A stretch of 64,000 nucleotides of DNA from Lewinella sp. IMCC34183 (GTDB taxonomy: Bacteria; Bacteroidota; Bacteroidia; Chitinophagales; Saprospiraceae), in the NCBI RefSeq assembly GCF_003390915.1, contig NZ_QMEM01000007.1:124001-188000 (forward strand), in the 5' to 3' direction. The position numbers were made by a program, and so were the translations under genes. This document shows, piece after piece, positions 10,801-18,920 of this stretch (its first letter is position 1; the number at the start of each line of letters is the position of its first letter). The notes below the pieces were generated by a model. That model searched no databases. It was not told where the DNA came from and was given only the letters and a program-made list of their open reading frames with translations.

Positions 10801-12151
10801 CCTTGCCGCCGCCGTCGCGGATCCGCAGGCGAAAGGTGGTGGCCGGCCGGTGGCGACCGGTCTCCGGGTCGAAGGGCTGGTAGTGCAGTCCGTCCCCGCG
10901 GGTGGCGAGCCACAGTGCGTTCTCCCCGGTGGCGGTGGTCAGGGCGGCAATTTTCCGGTCGTTGGTTCGCTCCGTGGCGGTGGGGTTGATGGTGGCGAAC
11001 AGGCGGGGCCGCCGGTCGATCCAGCTCAGGCCTCCCTCGGTACCGATCCAGAGGCGGCCGCCGGAGCCGCCGTAAAGCGAGGAGACCACGTTGTCGTTGA
11101 GGTGGCCGGGCTGGGCGGGGTAGGCCAGCAGGCGCTGGAAGGTGCCCGCCCCGACGTCCATGCGGTTCAGCCCGTTCTCGGTCGCTACCCACAGCTCGTC
11201 GGGGCGGTCCTGCCAAATGTGGGCGACCTCGTCGGTCGTCAGGCTTCGGGGGTCGTCCGCGCGGTGGTGGTAGCGCGTGAGGGTGAATCCGCCGGCGGCG
11301 CCGGTATCGGGCCGGAAGCGCTGCAGCCCCTGTTTGGTGCCCAGCCACAGGTGACCCGGGGCACCCATTACCCCCTCGATGCTGAGGATGAAGTTTTGCT
11401 GCAGCCGCCCGGCCCCGCCCTCGGCCAGCTCCGTCGGGGCCTGCGTCAGGTCGTACTGCACGAAGTAGTCCGGGCGGCCGTCCGGGCGGCGAACCAGCCG
11501 GCTGAGGCCGGACTCGGTCCCGATCCAGAGCGTGCCGTCCGGCGCTTCGTACAGGGTATTGACGAAGCTGTCGCTGATGGTGCGGCGATCGTTCGGAGCG
11601 TGCAGGTAGTGTACGAAGTCCCCGGTCTCGGGATCGAATCGGTTGAGGCCGTGCTCGGTGGCGAGCCACAGGTACCCGTAGCGGTCCTGTACAATGGACC
11701 AGACGTTGTCGTTGCTGAGGCTATTGGCCCGGCCGGGGTCGCGGCGGTAGGGTACGAGGCGATCCCGGGCGGGATCGTACCGGTAAAACCCGCCGTTGTG
11801 GGTGCCGACCCAGAGGCGGCGCTGCCGGTCTTCGAACAGGGTGGTGATCTTATTGGTGGCCAGCCCCCGGTCCGCCGTCCGCCCCTGCTGGTAGTGGCTG
11901 ATGGTGTGCCCGTCGTAACGGAGCAACCCCGACCAGGTGCCCACCCACAGGTGGCCGCTGTGGTCCTCGAGCAGACTGGTGATGGAGCTGCGCGACAGTA
12001 CGTTATCCACCGGGAAGCTCGAAATGAAGGGCGCCTCCTCCCCCTGGGCCCCGGCCGTGCCCGCGAACAGCAGGGCGACCGTCAGAAGCAGGAGGCCGGC
12101 GGGACGGAAATGGCAAAGGCAGTAGTGGGGCAAACGGATAAATGGGATCAA
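7874..12151 (-). CDS. Hybrid two-component system sensor/regulator (HTCS) of PUL1
   Basis: 1,425 residues. Signal peptide about 1-35; two seven-bladed Reg_prop-type propellers (about 45-740; repeated LWVGTxxGL blades); Y_Y_Y domain (about 770-850); membrane helix about 866-888 (LLYALAAGGLLLLVIRI); HisKA with phospho-acceptor His918 in FTNISHELRTPL; HATPase with NSLKFTPAGG and GTGIGLAL; receiver with Asp1226 in VLADITMPEM and Lys in YVTKPF; AraC-type HTH at about 1320-1425. It senses a glycan fragment in the periplasm and regulates PUL transcription from the membrane (known for the family). The start is TTG: no ATG lies between the upstream stop (12164-12166) and the signal peptide, and a -7 box lies 21 bases upstream. 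It stands between the hydrolase gene and susC, on the opposite strand to both. Confidence 0.95.
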   Translation of the reverse strand: MIPFIRLPHYCLCHFRPAGLLLLTVALLFAGTAGAQGEEAPFISSFPVDNVLSRSSITSLLEDHSGHLWVGTWSGLLRYDGHTISHYQQGRTADRGLATNKITTLFEDRQRRLWVGTHNGGFYRYDPARDRLVPYRRDPGRANSLSNDNVWSIVQDRYGYLWLATEHGLNRFDPETGDFVHYLHAPNDRRTISDSFVNTLYEAPDGTLWIGTESGLSRLVRRPDGRPDYFVQYDLTQAPTELAEGGAGRLQQNFILSIEGVMGAPGHLWLGTKQGLQRFRPDTGAAGGFTLTRYHHRADDPRSLTTDEVAHIWQDRPDELWVATENGLNRMDVGAGTFQRLLAYPAQPGHLNDNVVSSLYGGSGGRLWIGTEGGLSWIDRRPRLFATINPTATERTNDRKIAALTTATGENALWLATRGDGLHYQPFDPETGRHRPATTFRLRIRDGGGKAGFASSTLVDQAGTLWIATQGTGLLGFREADLIGRVRRGDRLQELLATPVPAADGSQGLYLMSVAEGAAGDLWVGGWDRGLFHYDPDSNQLVNYRMTRDRNLDLGASNNVHLLLRTEAGTEYLYVGTRGDGLLKLRHDRQEGALDLVAHYRYGEAAGSSLSSNFINALFVDAEGALWVATENGLNRLRDDGGFDHLDGSDGLDNAFVQAVTQDRNGDLWLSTRQGISRVQATARGYAVKNFGTNSGLQDLFFYDDAARELPGGQLAFGGSLGLSYLRVPELLTDTVAPQVAIRDLRLANQSVPVGEMADGRTLLTKTIGETRRVELSHRDNMISIEFVGLKIGESQLLRYAYRLGGFHDWIYTDSDERVAHYTNLQPGRYTFAVRAANNDGVWSDPVRLDLEIRPPFWQTGWAYLLYALAAGGLLLLVIRIVQMRAGLRHRLQLARVEREKAEELNELKVRFFTNISHELRTPLTLILSPLEQLLREERTNGRIYRMYTRMYRNAGRLHHMINQLLDVQKNDAGLLRLRVAEGNLVRFLEEIVLSFDGLAQEKGVALSYRPAVARLPVTYDRDQLEKVFYNVLSNSLKFTPAGGAVDVTLAEASPDGRDCAAITVTDTGRGIPAEQLPFVFDRFYQAEEDYGADGGTGIGLALAKAITEAHHGTIGVSSTPGKGTRVTVFLPRGDGHFHEEQKIQNFRDSEEISRYLELVATDAEREAAPAVEGNPTKVLVVEDNADIRAYLRENLGKEYTIYEAENGVAGLQLAETELPDVVLADITMPEMTGIELCRRLKSSIHTCHVPVILLTARTSLLFKLDGLQTGADDYVTKPFNLQLLRARIVSLVGNRKRLREHFGKNITLSPKGVVLNTLDEDFLRQVQESVEKHIDDSAFGVEQLADAVFMSRMQLYRKIKALTDETPNQLIRSFRLERAAQLLRSRQYNVSDVTYMVGYNDLKSFRSQFKKKFGVSPSHFPDAN

Positions 12152-12172
12152 ACGAACGGTGGGTTAAGCCAC

Positions 12173-12180
12173 CGAATATA
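12173..12180 (-). promoter_or_regulatory. Putative -7 box of the PUL1 HTCS gene
   Basis: TATATTCG on the minus strand, 21 bases before the TTG start; seven of eight positions match TAnnTTTG. Supports TTG at 12151 as the start. Confidence 0.45.
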
Positions 12181-12448
12181 CGCTTCGGCGCCCCGATCCT
12201 TTGTCGGCAGGGAGCCAGCCGAGCCAGGAAAACCGGGCCGTGCAACGAATACCCCCCCTTTTCGTTACGCGCCCCCCTGCTGGGCGGCGGGCACATTGGG
12301 GATATTTGAGCTCTTGCCCGGTGAAGGGGGTCCGGCTAGGTCCGTCGTACGCTACCGGTGCCCTTTTTATCCTGGATGTACTGTACGCAACCGACGATCA
12401 TGCACGGACAATACCTTTCCCCGGCCCGGGTACTTCCCGGGTGCCTTT

Positions 12449-12466
12449 GCACCCGCGCTCCGCGCC
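12449..12466 (+). repeat. Dispersed 17-mer, degenerate copy
   Basis: GCACCCGCGCTCCGCGCC: consensus GCACCTGCGTCCGCGCC with one change and one inserted base; intergenic. Confidence 0.45.
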
Positions 12467-12633
12467 CGGAGGGAGATCAACCGGAGGGTTACGCCAGGAG
12501 TCGGAAGACCGCGGTCGTACGTCTTTCGGGATCCTTGCTACGGTGCGCTGGCGTCCGGAAACGGGTCAAGACGCCGATCCATGATCCCTTGGGGTAAACC
12601 CTCACCACCCCCGACCGCGCTAGGCGGTCGCTG

Positions 12634-12641
12634 TACATTTC
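12634..12641 (+). promoter_or_regulatory. Possible -7 box of susC (PUL1)
   Basis: TACATTTC, 17 bases before the ATG at 12659. Confidence 0.35.
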
Positions 12642-12658
12642 CGCCAGAGAAACTTACG

Positions 12659-15600
12659 ATGTATATGAAGATTCCTATTTGTGCTTCCCCGTCCCCCGGT
12701 CGCCGCCACTTCTCCCTCAGTCTGGTCCTCTTGTTTGCCAGCCTGTGCATTGGTGCGAACTTGTCTGCCCAGCGGACCGTCGTCATCGGAACCGTGACCG
12801 ACGAAACCGGCACTTCGCTGCCGGGGGTCACGATAATGGTCGAGGGTACCACGAGCGGTTCTACGACCGACCTGGACGGAAACTACCAGATCACCACTAC
12901 CTCGGACGGACAGCTCACCTTTTCCTACCTGGGATACCAGCGCCAAACGCTGGAGGTGAACGGCAGATCGCGGATCGACGTGACGATGAGCGAGGCGATC
13001 TCGCAGCTGGATGAGGTGGTCGTCACCGGCTACGCCACGATCAAACGATCCGACCTGGTTACGGCCCATACCTCACTGGATGCCGAGGACTTGGAGCGGA
13101 CCGTCAACCCGACCCTGGAACAGGCCCTGCAGGGCCGGGCCGCGGGGGTTCAGGTAACCCAGAATACCGGTCAGCCCGGTGGTGGCATTTCCGTTAACAT
13201 CAGGGGCATCAGTACAATCAACGGCAACACCCAACCGCTCTACGTAGTGGACGGTGTGCAAATCCAGGTCGACCAGATACAGCTCGGCGCCCAGAGCGCC
13301 GCCAACCCCCTGGCGGGCATCAACCCCTCGGACATCGCCTCGATTGAGGTGCTGACCGGGCCGGTGGCGGCCTCCCTCTACGGCTCGCGGGCCACGAACG
13401 GCGTGGTGGTAATCACCACCAAGAGCGGGCAGGCGGGCCGCACGAACATCAAGTATGACTTCGCCTTCAGCCAGCAGGCCCGGCCGGAGTACCTGGACGT
13501 CATGGACCTCAGCGAATACGCCGCCATGGCAAAGGAGTACGTCGCGATCGAGGGGGGAACCCTCCCGGGGGAGTTTGAGGATCCCTCCCTTCTGGGGGCG
13601 GGAACCAACTGGCAGGAAGAACTCTTCAACGACGCCAGTATGTTCAAGCACAACCTGAGCGTCAGCGGAGGAAACGATAAGACGACCTACTACATCTCCG
13701 GCGAAGTGTTCGACCAGGAAGGGGTGGCGGTCGGCTCTGGCTTCCAGCGGTACAGCGGGCTCGTGAAGGTGGACAACCAACTGACGGACCGGCTGAAGCT
13801 GAGCTCGAAAGTGAACCTCAGCCAGACGGAAACGCGGCTAATTACCGGACAGGAAAACATCGTTTCCACCGCGCTGCAGATGACATCCAATATTCCCGTG
13901 CGGGACTTCGACGGCACGTTCGGGGGCGGGGACACGGAGACGTCGGCCTCCCAGCAATTCCTCCCCCCCAACCCGATCGGTCTGGCCGAAATCACCACGA
14001 ACAACCTGATGAAACGGCAAGCCCTGCTGGGGCTCAATGCCAGCTACGACCTCGGGCGCGGCCTGACGCTATCCGCTGCGGTAAACGCCGATATTTCCAA
14101 TTCCGAGGCCCGGTATTTCCAGCCCCAGTACAAATTCGGCTTTCAGGAAAGAACGACCGCTACCCTGGCCGAGCGGTCCCAAAGCAGTACGTACTGGAAC
14201 TTTCAGCAGATCCTGTCGTACTACAAGCAATTCGGTACCCGGCATACCCTCAACGTGATGGGCGTGCACGAAGCCCAGCGCAGCAATTGGCGTAACCTGG
14301 CGGGCGGAATCTCCGATTTCGTCTCCGAGGAAGTCATCGACCTGAACCTGGGCAATACCGAAACGGCAACGGTCGACGGCGGTCGGGGCTCGTGGGCGCA
14401 GGAATCCTGGCTGGGCCGGTTGAATTACAACTTCGCGGAACGCTACTACGTGATGGCTACCGCCCGCGCAGACGGGTCCTCTAATTTCGGCGCCAACAAT
14501 AAGTGGGGGATCTTTCCGTCCGCTTCCTTGGCCTGGAGGATTTCCAACGAGCCGTTCTTCACCATCGGAGCCATCAGCGAATTGCGGTTGCGCTTCGAAA
14601 CCGGCCTTACCGGCAACCAGGGCGGCGGGGGCTTCATCTACGGCACGCTCGGGGCGTGGACGACGCCCTGGGGTACCGGCTTTGCCCTGAATCGCTACGC
14701 CAACCCCAACCTGCAGTGGGAAGCCACCCAGACGAATAATTTCGGGCTCGACCTGGCCTTCCTGGAAGACCGTATTCAGCTGGAATTCGATTACTACACC
14801 AGAAACACGGACGAGCTGTTGACCGAGGCCGCCAACCCCGACTACCTCGGCGTAACCGGGAGCGGAAGCATTGCCAACCCGTTCGTAAACGCGGGCTCGC
14901 TCCGAAACGAGGGCTGGACGGTGCGGCTACAAACCAGGAACATCAACACCCCCAACTTCACCTGGTCTACGGATTTCAACTTTTCCGTAGTCGACTCCAA
15001 AATCCTGTCGCTCAATACCTCTTCCGGGTTTTTCGACCGTACCTCGTGGTGGATGGACAACTGGACCCAGCGGTCCGCGATCGGGCAAGCCCCCTGGCTG
15101 TTCTACGGGTTCGAGGCGGACGGCCTGTACGAATCGCTGGAGGACATCAACAACAGCCCCCTGCCGGTGGACAACGACGGCAATCCGCTGCCCGTATCCC
15201 CCGATGGCATCTGGGTTGGCGACGTTAAGTACCGTGACATCAGCGGCCCGGACGGGGAGCCCGACGGGGTCATCGACTCCTACGACCAGACCTACATCGG
15301 CAACCCGAACGCCCGACAGTCGCTGGGACTGACGAATACATTCACCTACAAGTCAGTTGATCTGAGCGTACTGTTCACCGGCTCCTTCAACTACGACGTC
15401 TACAACTACACCGCCTACGCGGCGACCAACCCCAACAACATCAACCTGAGCCGGAACCTGCTCAACCGGGCGTACGATTTTGCGCGGGTAGCGCTGGATG
15501 CGGAAGAACAGCCCTACATCGTCAACGCCGGTACCGACGTTCCCAGGATCAACGCCACCGATCTGAACGGTAACTACTCCCGCCATTCCAGCCGTTTCGT

Positions 15601-15871
15601 AGAGGATGGCTCCTTCCTGCGCCTGAAGAACGTGACCCTGGCCTACAATCTGCCCGCAGCCACCGTATCCCGTCTCGGATTCATTCAATCCTTGCGGGTC
15701 GCAGTTTCCGCCCAGAACCTGGCGACCTTCACCAACTACACCGGCTACGATCCGGAAATCGGAGCGTACGTGGGCCGCAACTCCGACGCCGGCAACCAGG
15801 CGGTCGGGGTCGACAACGGAAGGTATCCTTCCGTTCCCCTGTACACCGTGAGCGTTGGCGTACAATTTTGA
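12659..15871 (+). CDS. SusC/RagA-family TonB-dependent outer membrane transporter (PUL1)
   Basis: 1,070 residues from ATG 12659 (MYMKIPIC); the frame is open far upstream over the antisense HTCS gene, but this is where a signal peptide (SLSLVLLFASLCIGANLSAQ) begins. A carboxypeptidase-regulatory-like domain follows (about 40-115; GTVTDETGTSLPGVTIMVEG), then the plug (DEVVVTGYATIKRSD; LYVVDGVQIQ; ASLYGSRATNGVVVITTKSG) and a large beta-barrel ending in VSVGVQF with the terminal aromatic typical of outer-membrane barrels. It imports oligosaccharides with energy from TonB/ExbBD, capped by the SusD protein encoded 26 bases downstream. Presumably controlled by the divergent HTCS. Confidence 0.96.
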   Translation: MYMKIPICASPSPGRRHFSLSLVLLFASLCIGANLSAQRTVVIGTVTDETGTSLPGVTIMVEGTTSGSTTDLDGNYQITTTSDGQLTFSYLGYQRQTLEVNGRSRIDVTMSEAISQLDEVVVTGYATIKRSDLVTAHTSLDAEDLERTVNPTLEQALQGRAAGVQVTQNTGQPGGGISVNIRGISTINGNTQPLYVVDGVQIQVDQIQLGAQSAANPLAGINPSDIASIEVLTGPVAASLYGSRATNGVVVITTKSGQAGRTNIKYDFAFSQQARPEYLDVMDLSEYAAMAKEYVAIEGGTLPGEFEDPSLLGAGTNWQEELFNDASMFKHNLSVSGGNDKTTYYISGEVFDQEGVAVGSGFQRYSGLVKVDNQLTDRLKLSSKVNLSQTETRLITGQENIVSTALQMTSNIPVRDFDGTFGGGDTETSASQQFLPPNPIGLAEITTNNLMKRQALLGLNASYDLGRGLTLSAAVNADISNSEARYFQPQYKFGFQERTTATLAERSQSSTYWNFQQILSYYKQFGTRHTLNVMGVHEAQRSNWRNLAGGISDFVSEEVIDLNLGNTETATVDGGRGSWAQESWLGRLNYNFAERYYVMATARADGSSNFGANNKWGIFPSASLAWRISNEPFFTIGAISELRLRFETGLTGNQGGGGFIYGTLGAWTTPWGTGFALNRYANPNLQWEATQTNNFGLDLAFLEDRIQLEFDYYTRNTDELLTEAANPDYLGVTGSGSIANPFVNAGSLRNEGWTVRLQTRNINTPNFTWSTDFNFSVVDSKILSLNTSSGFFDRTSWWMDNWTQRSAIGQAPWLFYGFEADGLYESLEDINNSPLPVDNDGNPLPVSPDGIWVGDVKYRDISGPDGEPDGVIDSYDQTYIGNPNARQSLGLTNTFTYKSVDLSVLFTGSFNYDVYNYTAYAATNPNNINLSRNLLNRAYDFARVALDAEEQPYIVNAGTDVPRINATDLNGNYSRHSSRFVEDGSFLRLKNVTLAYNLPAATVSRLGFIQSLRVAVSAQNLATFTNYTGYDPEIGAYVGRNSDAGNQAVGVDNGRYPSVPLYTVSVGVQF

Positions 15872-15897
15872 TCACGCAGCTGTAAACGATAGAAACT

Positions 15898-17580
15898 ATG
15901 CACGCTATACTAAGAACGACGCTGGCCCTCGGTCTGCTTTCCGGACTAACGTTCAGTTGCTCCGAGGAATTTCTCAACGTTCCACCGGAAGACAGCCTGA
16001 CCGACGGTTCGTTCTACACCAATGACGCCCAGCTAATGTCCGCTACGGCCACGCTGTACAATCTGGTGTGGTTCGACTACAACGATAAAGCCTCCTACAA
16101 CATCGGAGACTTCCGGGGCGGTACCACCCTGGACGCCTGGAATGACCGGGACAACGTGGAGTTCAAAACGACGGAAAGCACCATCGATAACGGAGTGGCG
16201 TGGCGAGCCTTCTTCAACGTTATCGGGCAGGCCAACACGACCATGCTGAATATTCGCCAGAGCGAATCGGCGGAACTGTCGGAGGAAGCACGCCGGATCG
16301 CCATCGCCGAATGCCGCTTTATGCGGGCGGCGGCCTACGAGCACCTGGTCATGAACTGGGGCCCCGTTCCGATCATCACCAACAACATCGATTTGCTGGA
16401 AGATCCGCTGTCGATCCGCCGCCATACCGTTGAATCGGTGTGGAGGTTCATTACCCAGGATTACCTGGCCGCGGTCCGGGACCTGCCCGAATCACGTTCC
16501 CAGGAAGGCCGGGTGACGAGTTGGTCGGCGGAGGGCATGCTTTCCCGAACCTACCTGACCCGTGCCGGGGTAGTCGGAGCAGCCGGAAACCGGGACCAAA
16601 CCTACCTGGACAGCGCTAAGTACTACGCACAGCGGGTGATCGAATCCAGCGGCGCTTCCCTCCTGCCCGATTATGCGGACCTCTTCACCGTACCTTACGA
16701 TAACAACGCAGAATCCCTGTTCTCCCTACAGTGGGCCTTCGCTTCCGGTGAGTGGGGCAGCAACAACAGCGTACCGGCTTACCTTACCCCGGTTAATGAA
16801 CTCGGCAACGGCGATGGCTGGGGCGGAGCCAAAGGCGCCACCTTCTGGCTGCTGGGCCTGTACGACGGCTTCGAGCAAATTGACGATATAACCCTGCAGG
16901 GCAGAACGGTGGACACCCGGCTGCACGCTACGTTCATGCTGCCCGGAGCGTACTATCCGGAATTGCCCTACGCTGACGGCAACGGCGATATCGCCGTGGG
17001 CTACACCGTCCCCGAGCTAGGTGGAGATCTGGCTACGACCGTGGATTTTGCCGCCTACAAGAAGTACGTCGTCGGTCGCCTGACCCCGACCCAGGCTATC
17101 TCCCAGCACTACAGTCACGACACCTATATGCTGCGGCTGGCGGAGGTGTACCTGAACTACGTAGACGCCGCCATCGGTAGCGATGACGTTACGACCGATC
17201 CCGTGGCCATCGACTACTTCAATGCGGTCCACGAGCGGGCTACCAACCAAACGGTTGAGGATGAGGTCTCTCAATTAGACCTGCTTGAAGAACGGGCCAA
17301 GGAATTCGCGGGCGAGTCACGCTTCTGGTATGACCTGGTACGCATTCACTATTACGATCCGGAATTTGCCTACGAGGTGATCAGCAATCAGGACCGCGGG
17401 CTGTATTCTATCGAACCGGACAACCCCACCGATCCTACCCAGTGGACCATCCAGCAAATCAGCTGGGACGCAAACCGCTTCTTCAATGCTTCCTCGGCCA
17501 ACTTCCGGTTGCCCCTACCCATCAACGAGATCAGTTCGGCCCCCAATTTGCTGGAGGAGCCGGTGGACTACGAATTCTAA
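15898..17580 (+). CDS. SusD/RagB-family surface lipoprotein (PUL1)
   Basis: 560 residues. Lipobox LTFSCSEEF with Cys21, then the SusD N-terminal segment FLNVPPEDSLTDGSFYTN and the usual TPR-rich body (CRFMRAAAYEHLVMNWGPVPI; SAEGMLSRTYLTRAG). The C-terminal part has RFWYDLVRIHYYD and the closing LPLPINEISSAPNL block seen in the family. It acts as hinged lid and glycan-binding subunit on the SusC barrel. Starts 26 bases after susC and is followed 18 bases later by the first surface glycan-binding protein, so the four genes form one operon. Confidence 0.96.
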   Translation: MHAILRTTLALGLLSGLTFSCSEEFLNVPPEDSLTDGSFYTNDAQLMSATATLYNLVWFDYNDKASYNIGDFRGGTTLDAWNDRDNVEFKTTESTIDNGVAWRAFFNVIGQANTTMLNIRQSESAELSEEARRIAIAECRFMRAAAYEHLVMNWGPVPIITNNIDLLEDPLSIRRHTVESVWRFITQDYLAAVRDLPESRSQEGRVTSWSAEGMLSRTYLTRAGVVGAAGNRDQTYLDSAKYYAQRVIESSGASLLPDYADLFTVPYDNNAESLFSLQWAFASGEWGSNNSVPAYLTPVNELGNGDGWGGAKGATFWLLGLYDGFEQIDDITLQGRTVDTRLHATFMLPGAYYPELPYADGNGDIAVGYTVPELGGDLATTVDFAAYKKYVVGRLTPTQAISQHYSHDTYMLRLAEVYLNYVDAAIGSDDVTTDPVAIDYFNAVHERATNQTVEDEVSQLDLLEERAKEFAGESRFWYDLVRIHYYDPEFAYEVISNQDRGLYSIEPDNPTDPTQWTIQQISWDANRFFNASSANFRLPLPINEISSAPNLLEEPVDYEF

Positions 17581-17598
17581 GCGACAAAAGATCAGAAC

Positions 17599-18768
17599 AT
17601 GAAGTTCCTTCCCAACAGGACACTAATTTTAGTAGCTGCCTTTCTATCGGTTGCCGTATTTCTGGGCTGCGAAAAAGACGATCTCATCGACGGAGGTCGG
17701 CCCAGTATTGATTACGTACGGGTCACTACTCCCGAAGCGTCGGATTCTCTGCTGGTTTCCGCCTTTCAGGGCAGCCTGATCGCCATCGTGGGCAACAACC
17801 TGGGCGGTACCGTGGAAATATGGTTCAACGACCTTATGGCGGACCTCAACCCCGTGTACGTCACCGACCAGTCCATTCTCGTTTCCGTACCCAGTGACGT
17901 GCCCACGGAGGTCAACAATCAGATCCGGCTCGAATTCGCCAACGGGGACAATCTGACCTACGCTTTCGAGGTGGACATCTCCGAGCCCGAAATCAATTCG
18001 ATGAAGTCCGAATACGTTTTCGACGGCGAGGTGGCCACGATCTACGGCAACTACTTCTACGAGCCCGTTACCGTCACCTTTTCGGGTGGCCTGGATGGGG
18101 AGGTCCTGCCCGCAACTTCGGAGGACGGGCAAACCCTCCGGGTGGTCGTACCCGAAGGCGCGCAGGCCGGGCCCATCACCGTTTCCACTAATTTCGGGAC
18201 GACCGAATCCGACTTCTGGTTCCGCGACGACCGGAACATCATCCTGAGCAGCGATCCCTTTACGGGATGGTGGAACGTCGACTACGTAGTGGAACCATCC
18301 GAGGTAGGTCCCGGTGACCCCGCCTCCATCAACGGCAATTACATCCGGGTAAATAAGATGATCGGCGCCTGGGAGTGGACCGAAGTCGCCGGCGGCGCAG
18401 CAGATGCCGTGGGAGAGGTGTCCCGTAATTTTCCGGACGATGCTATTCAGAACCCCCGGGACTACTACCTCAAATTCGAGGTAAATACGATTAAGCCGTA
18501 CAACAACAATACCGTGCGCTTCAACTTCGGCCTGCCATCCGAGGTCAACGAGGCGTACTTCTGGCAGCCCCCCTACGATAGTGAGGGGGAGTGGGAAACG
18601 GTCGCGATTCCCCTGGAGCAGGTGTTCAAGGCCTATTCCGATCAGGGCGTCACCCCCGTGGTGATTGACCAAGGATACTGGACCCGTATTCTCATCTTCG
18701 GCGGGAATGCGCTGGATGCTGACATCTCGTTCGATAATTTCCGCATCGTACCCAAAACGCTGGATTAG
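17599..18768 (+). CDS. Surface glycan-binding lipoprotein with IPT/TIG-like domains and C-terminal binding domain
   Basis: 389 residues. Lipobox VFLGCEKDD with Cys24; the acidic residues right after the cysteine resemble the lipoprotein surface-export signal of Bacteroidota. Two Ig-like IPT/TIG modules (about 35-125 and 127-212; the second with VATIYGNYFYEPVTVTFSG) precede a C-terminal domain (about 220-389) with many exposed aromatics (GWWNVDYVV, WEWTEVAGG, EAYFWQPPYD) like the SGBP-B/xyloglucan-binding-type domains. It probably captures the polysaccharide at the cell surface for SusC/SusD. The ligand is not known. There is no catalytic domain. Confidence 0.85.
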   Translation: MKFLPNRTLILVAAFLSVAVFLGCEKDDLIDGGRPSIDYVRVTTPEASDSLLVSAFQGSLIAIVGNNLGGTVEIWFNDLMADLNPVYVTDQSILVSVPSDVPTEVNNQIRLEFANGDNLTYAFEVDISEPEINSMKSEYVFDGEVATIYGNYFYEPVTVTFSGGLDGEVLPATSEDGQTLRVVVPEGAQAGPITVSTNFGTTESDFWFRDDRNIILSSDPFTGWWNVDYVVEPSEVGPGDPASINGNYIRVNKMIGAWEWTEVAGGAADAVGEVSRNFPDDAIQNPRDYYLKFEVNTIKPYNNNTVRFNFGLPSEVNEAYFWQPPYDSEGEWETVAIPLEQVFKAYSDQGVTPVVIDQGYWTRILIFGGNALDADISFDNFRIVPKTLD

Positions 18769-18920
18769 GGCTCCGGCTAAGCCATCACAATCGGCCCGTA
18801 CCCGGCAACGGCTATACCCCGCGCTGGCTACCCCCGACTTACCCAACTACCGCTGCTTTTCGATCCGCCTCCGGGACGTGATGCAGATGGCAACCCTCCT
18901 CAACCGAAGCTTAACGCGCT

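Larger units (their letters stand above)
12152..12658. other. Divergent intergenic region, HTCS / susC of PUL1
   Basis: 507 bases with no credible gene; the small open frames here lack family resemblance and follow from high GC. It holds the HTCS promoter, a possible TACCTTTC box near 12413 with a long leader to susC, a hairpin CCCGGGTACTTCCCGGG (about 12425-12441), an AACGAA...TTCGTT inverted repeat (12244-12266), a copy of the dispersed 17-mer, and TACATTTC at 12634. The susC operon operator for the HTCS should lie here, but I cannot identify it. Confidence 0.6.

Noticed and set aside
10217-12658. Upstream 814-codon extension of the PUL1 susC frame
   Set aside because: Antisense to the HTCS gene; the true start is at the signal peptide (12659).
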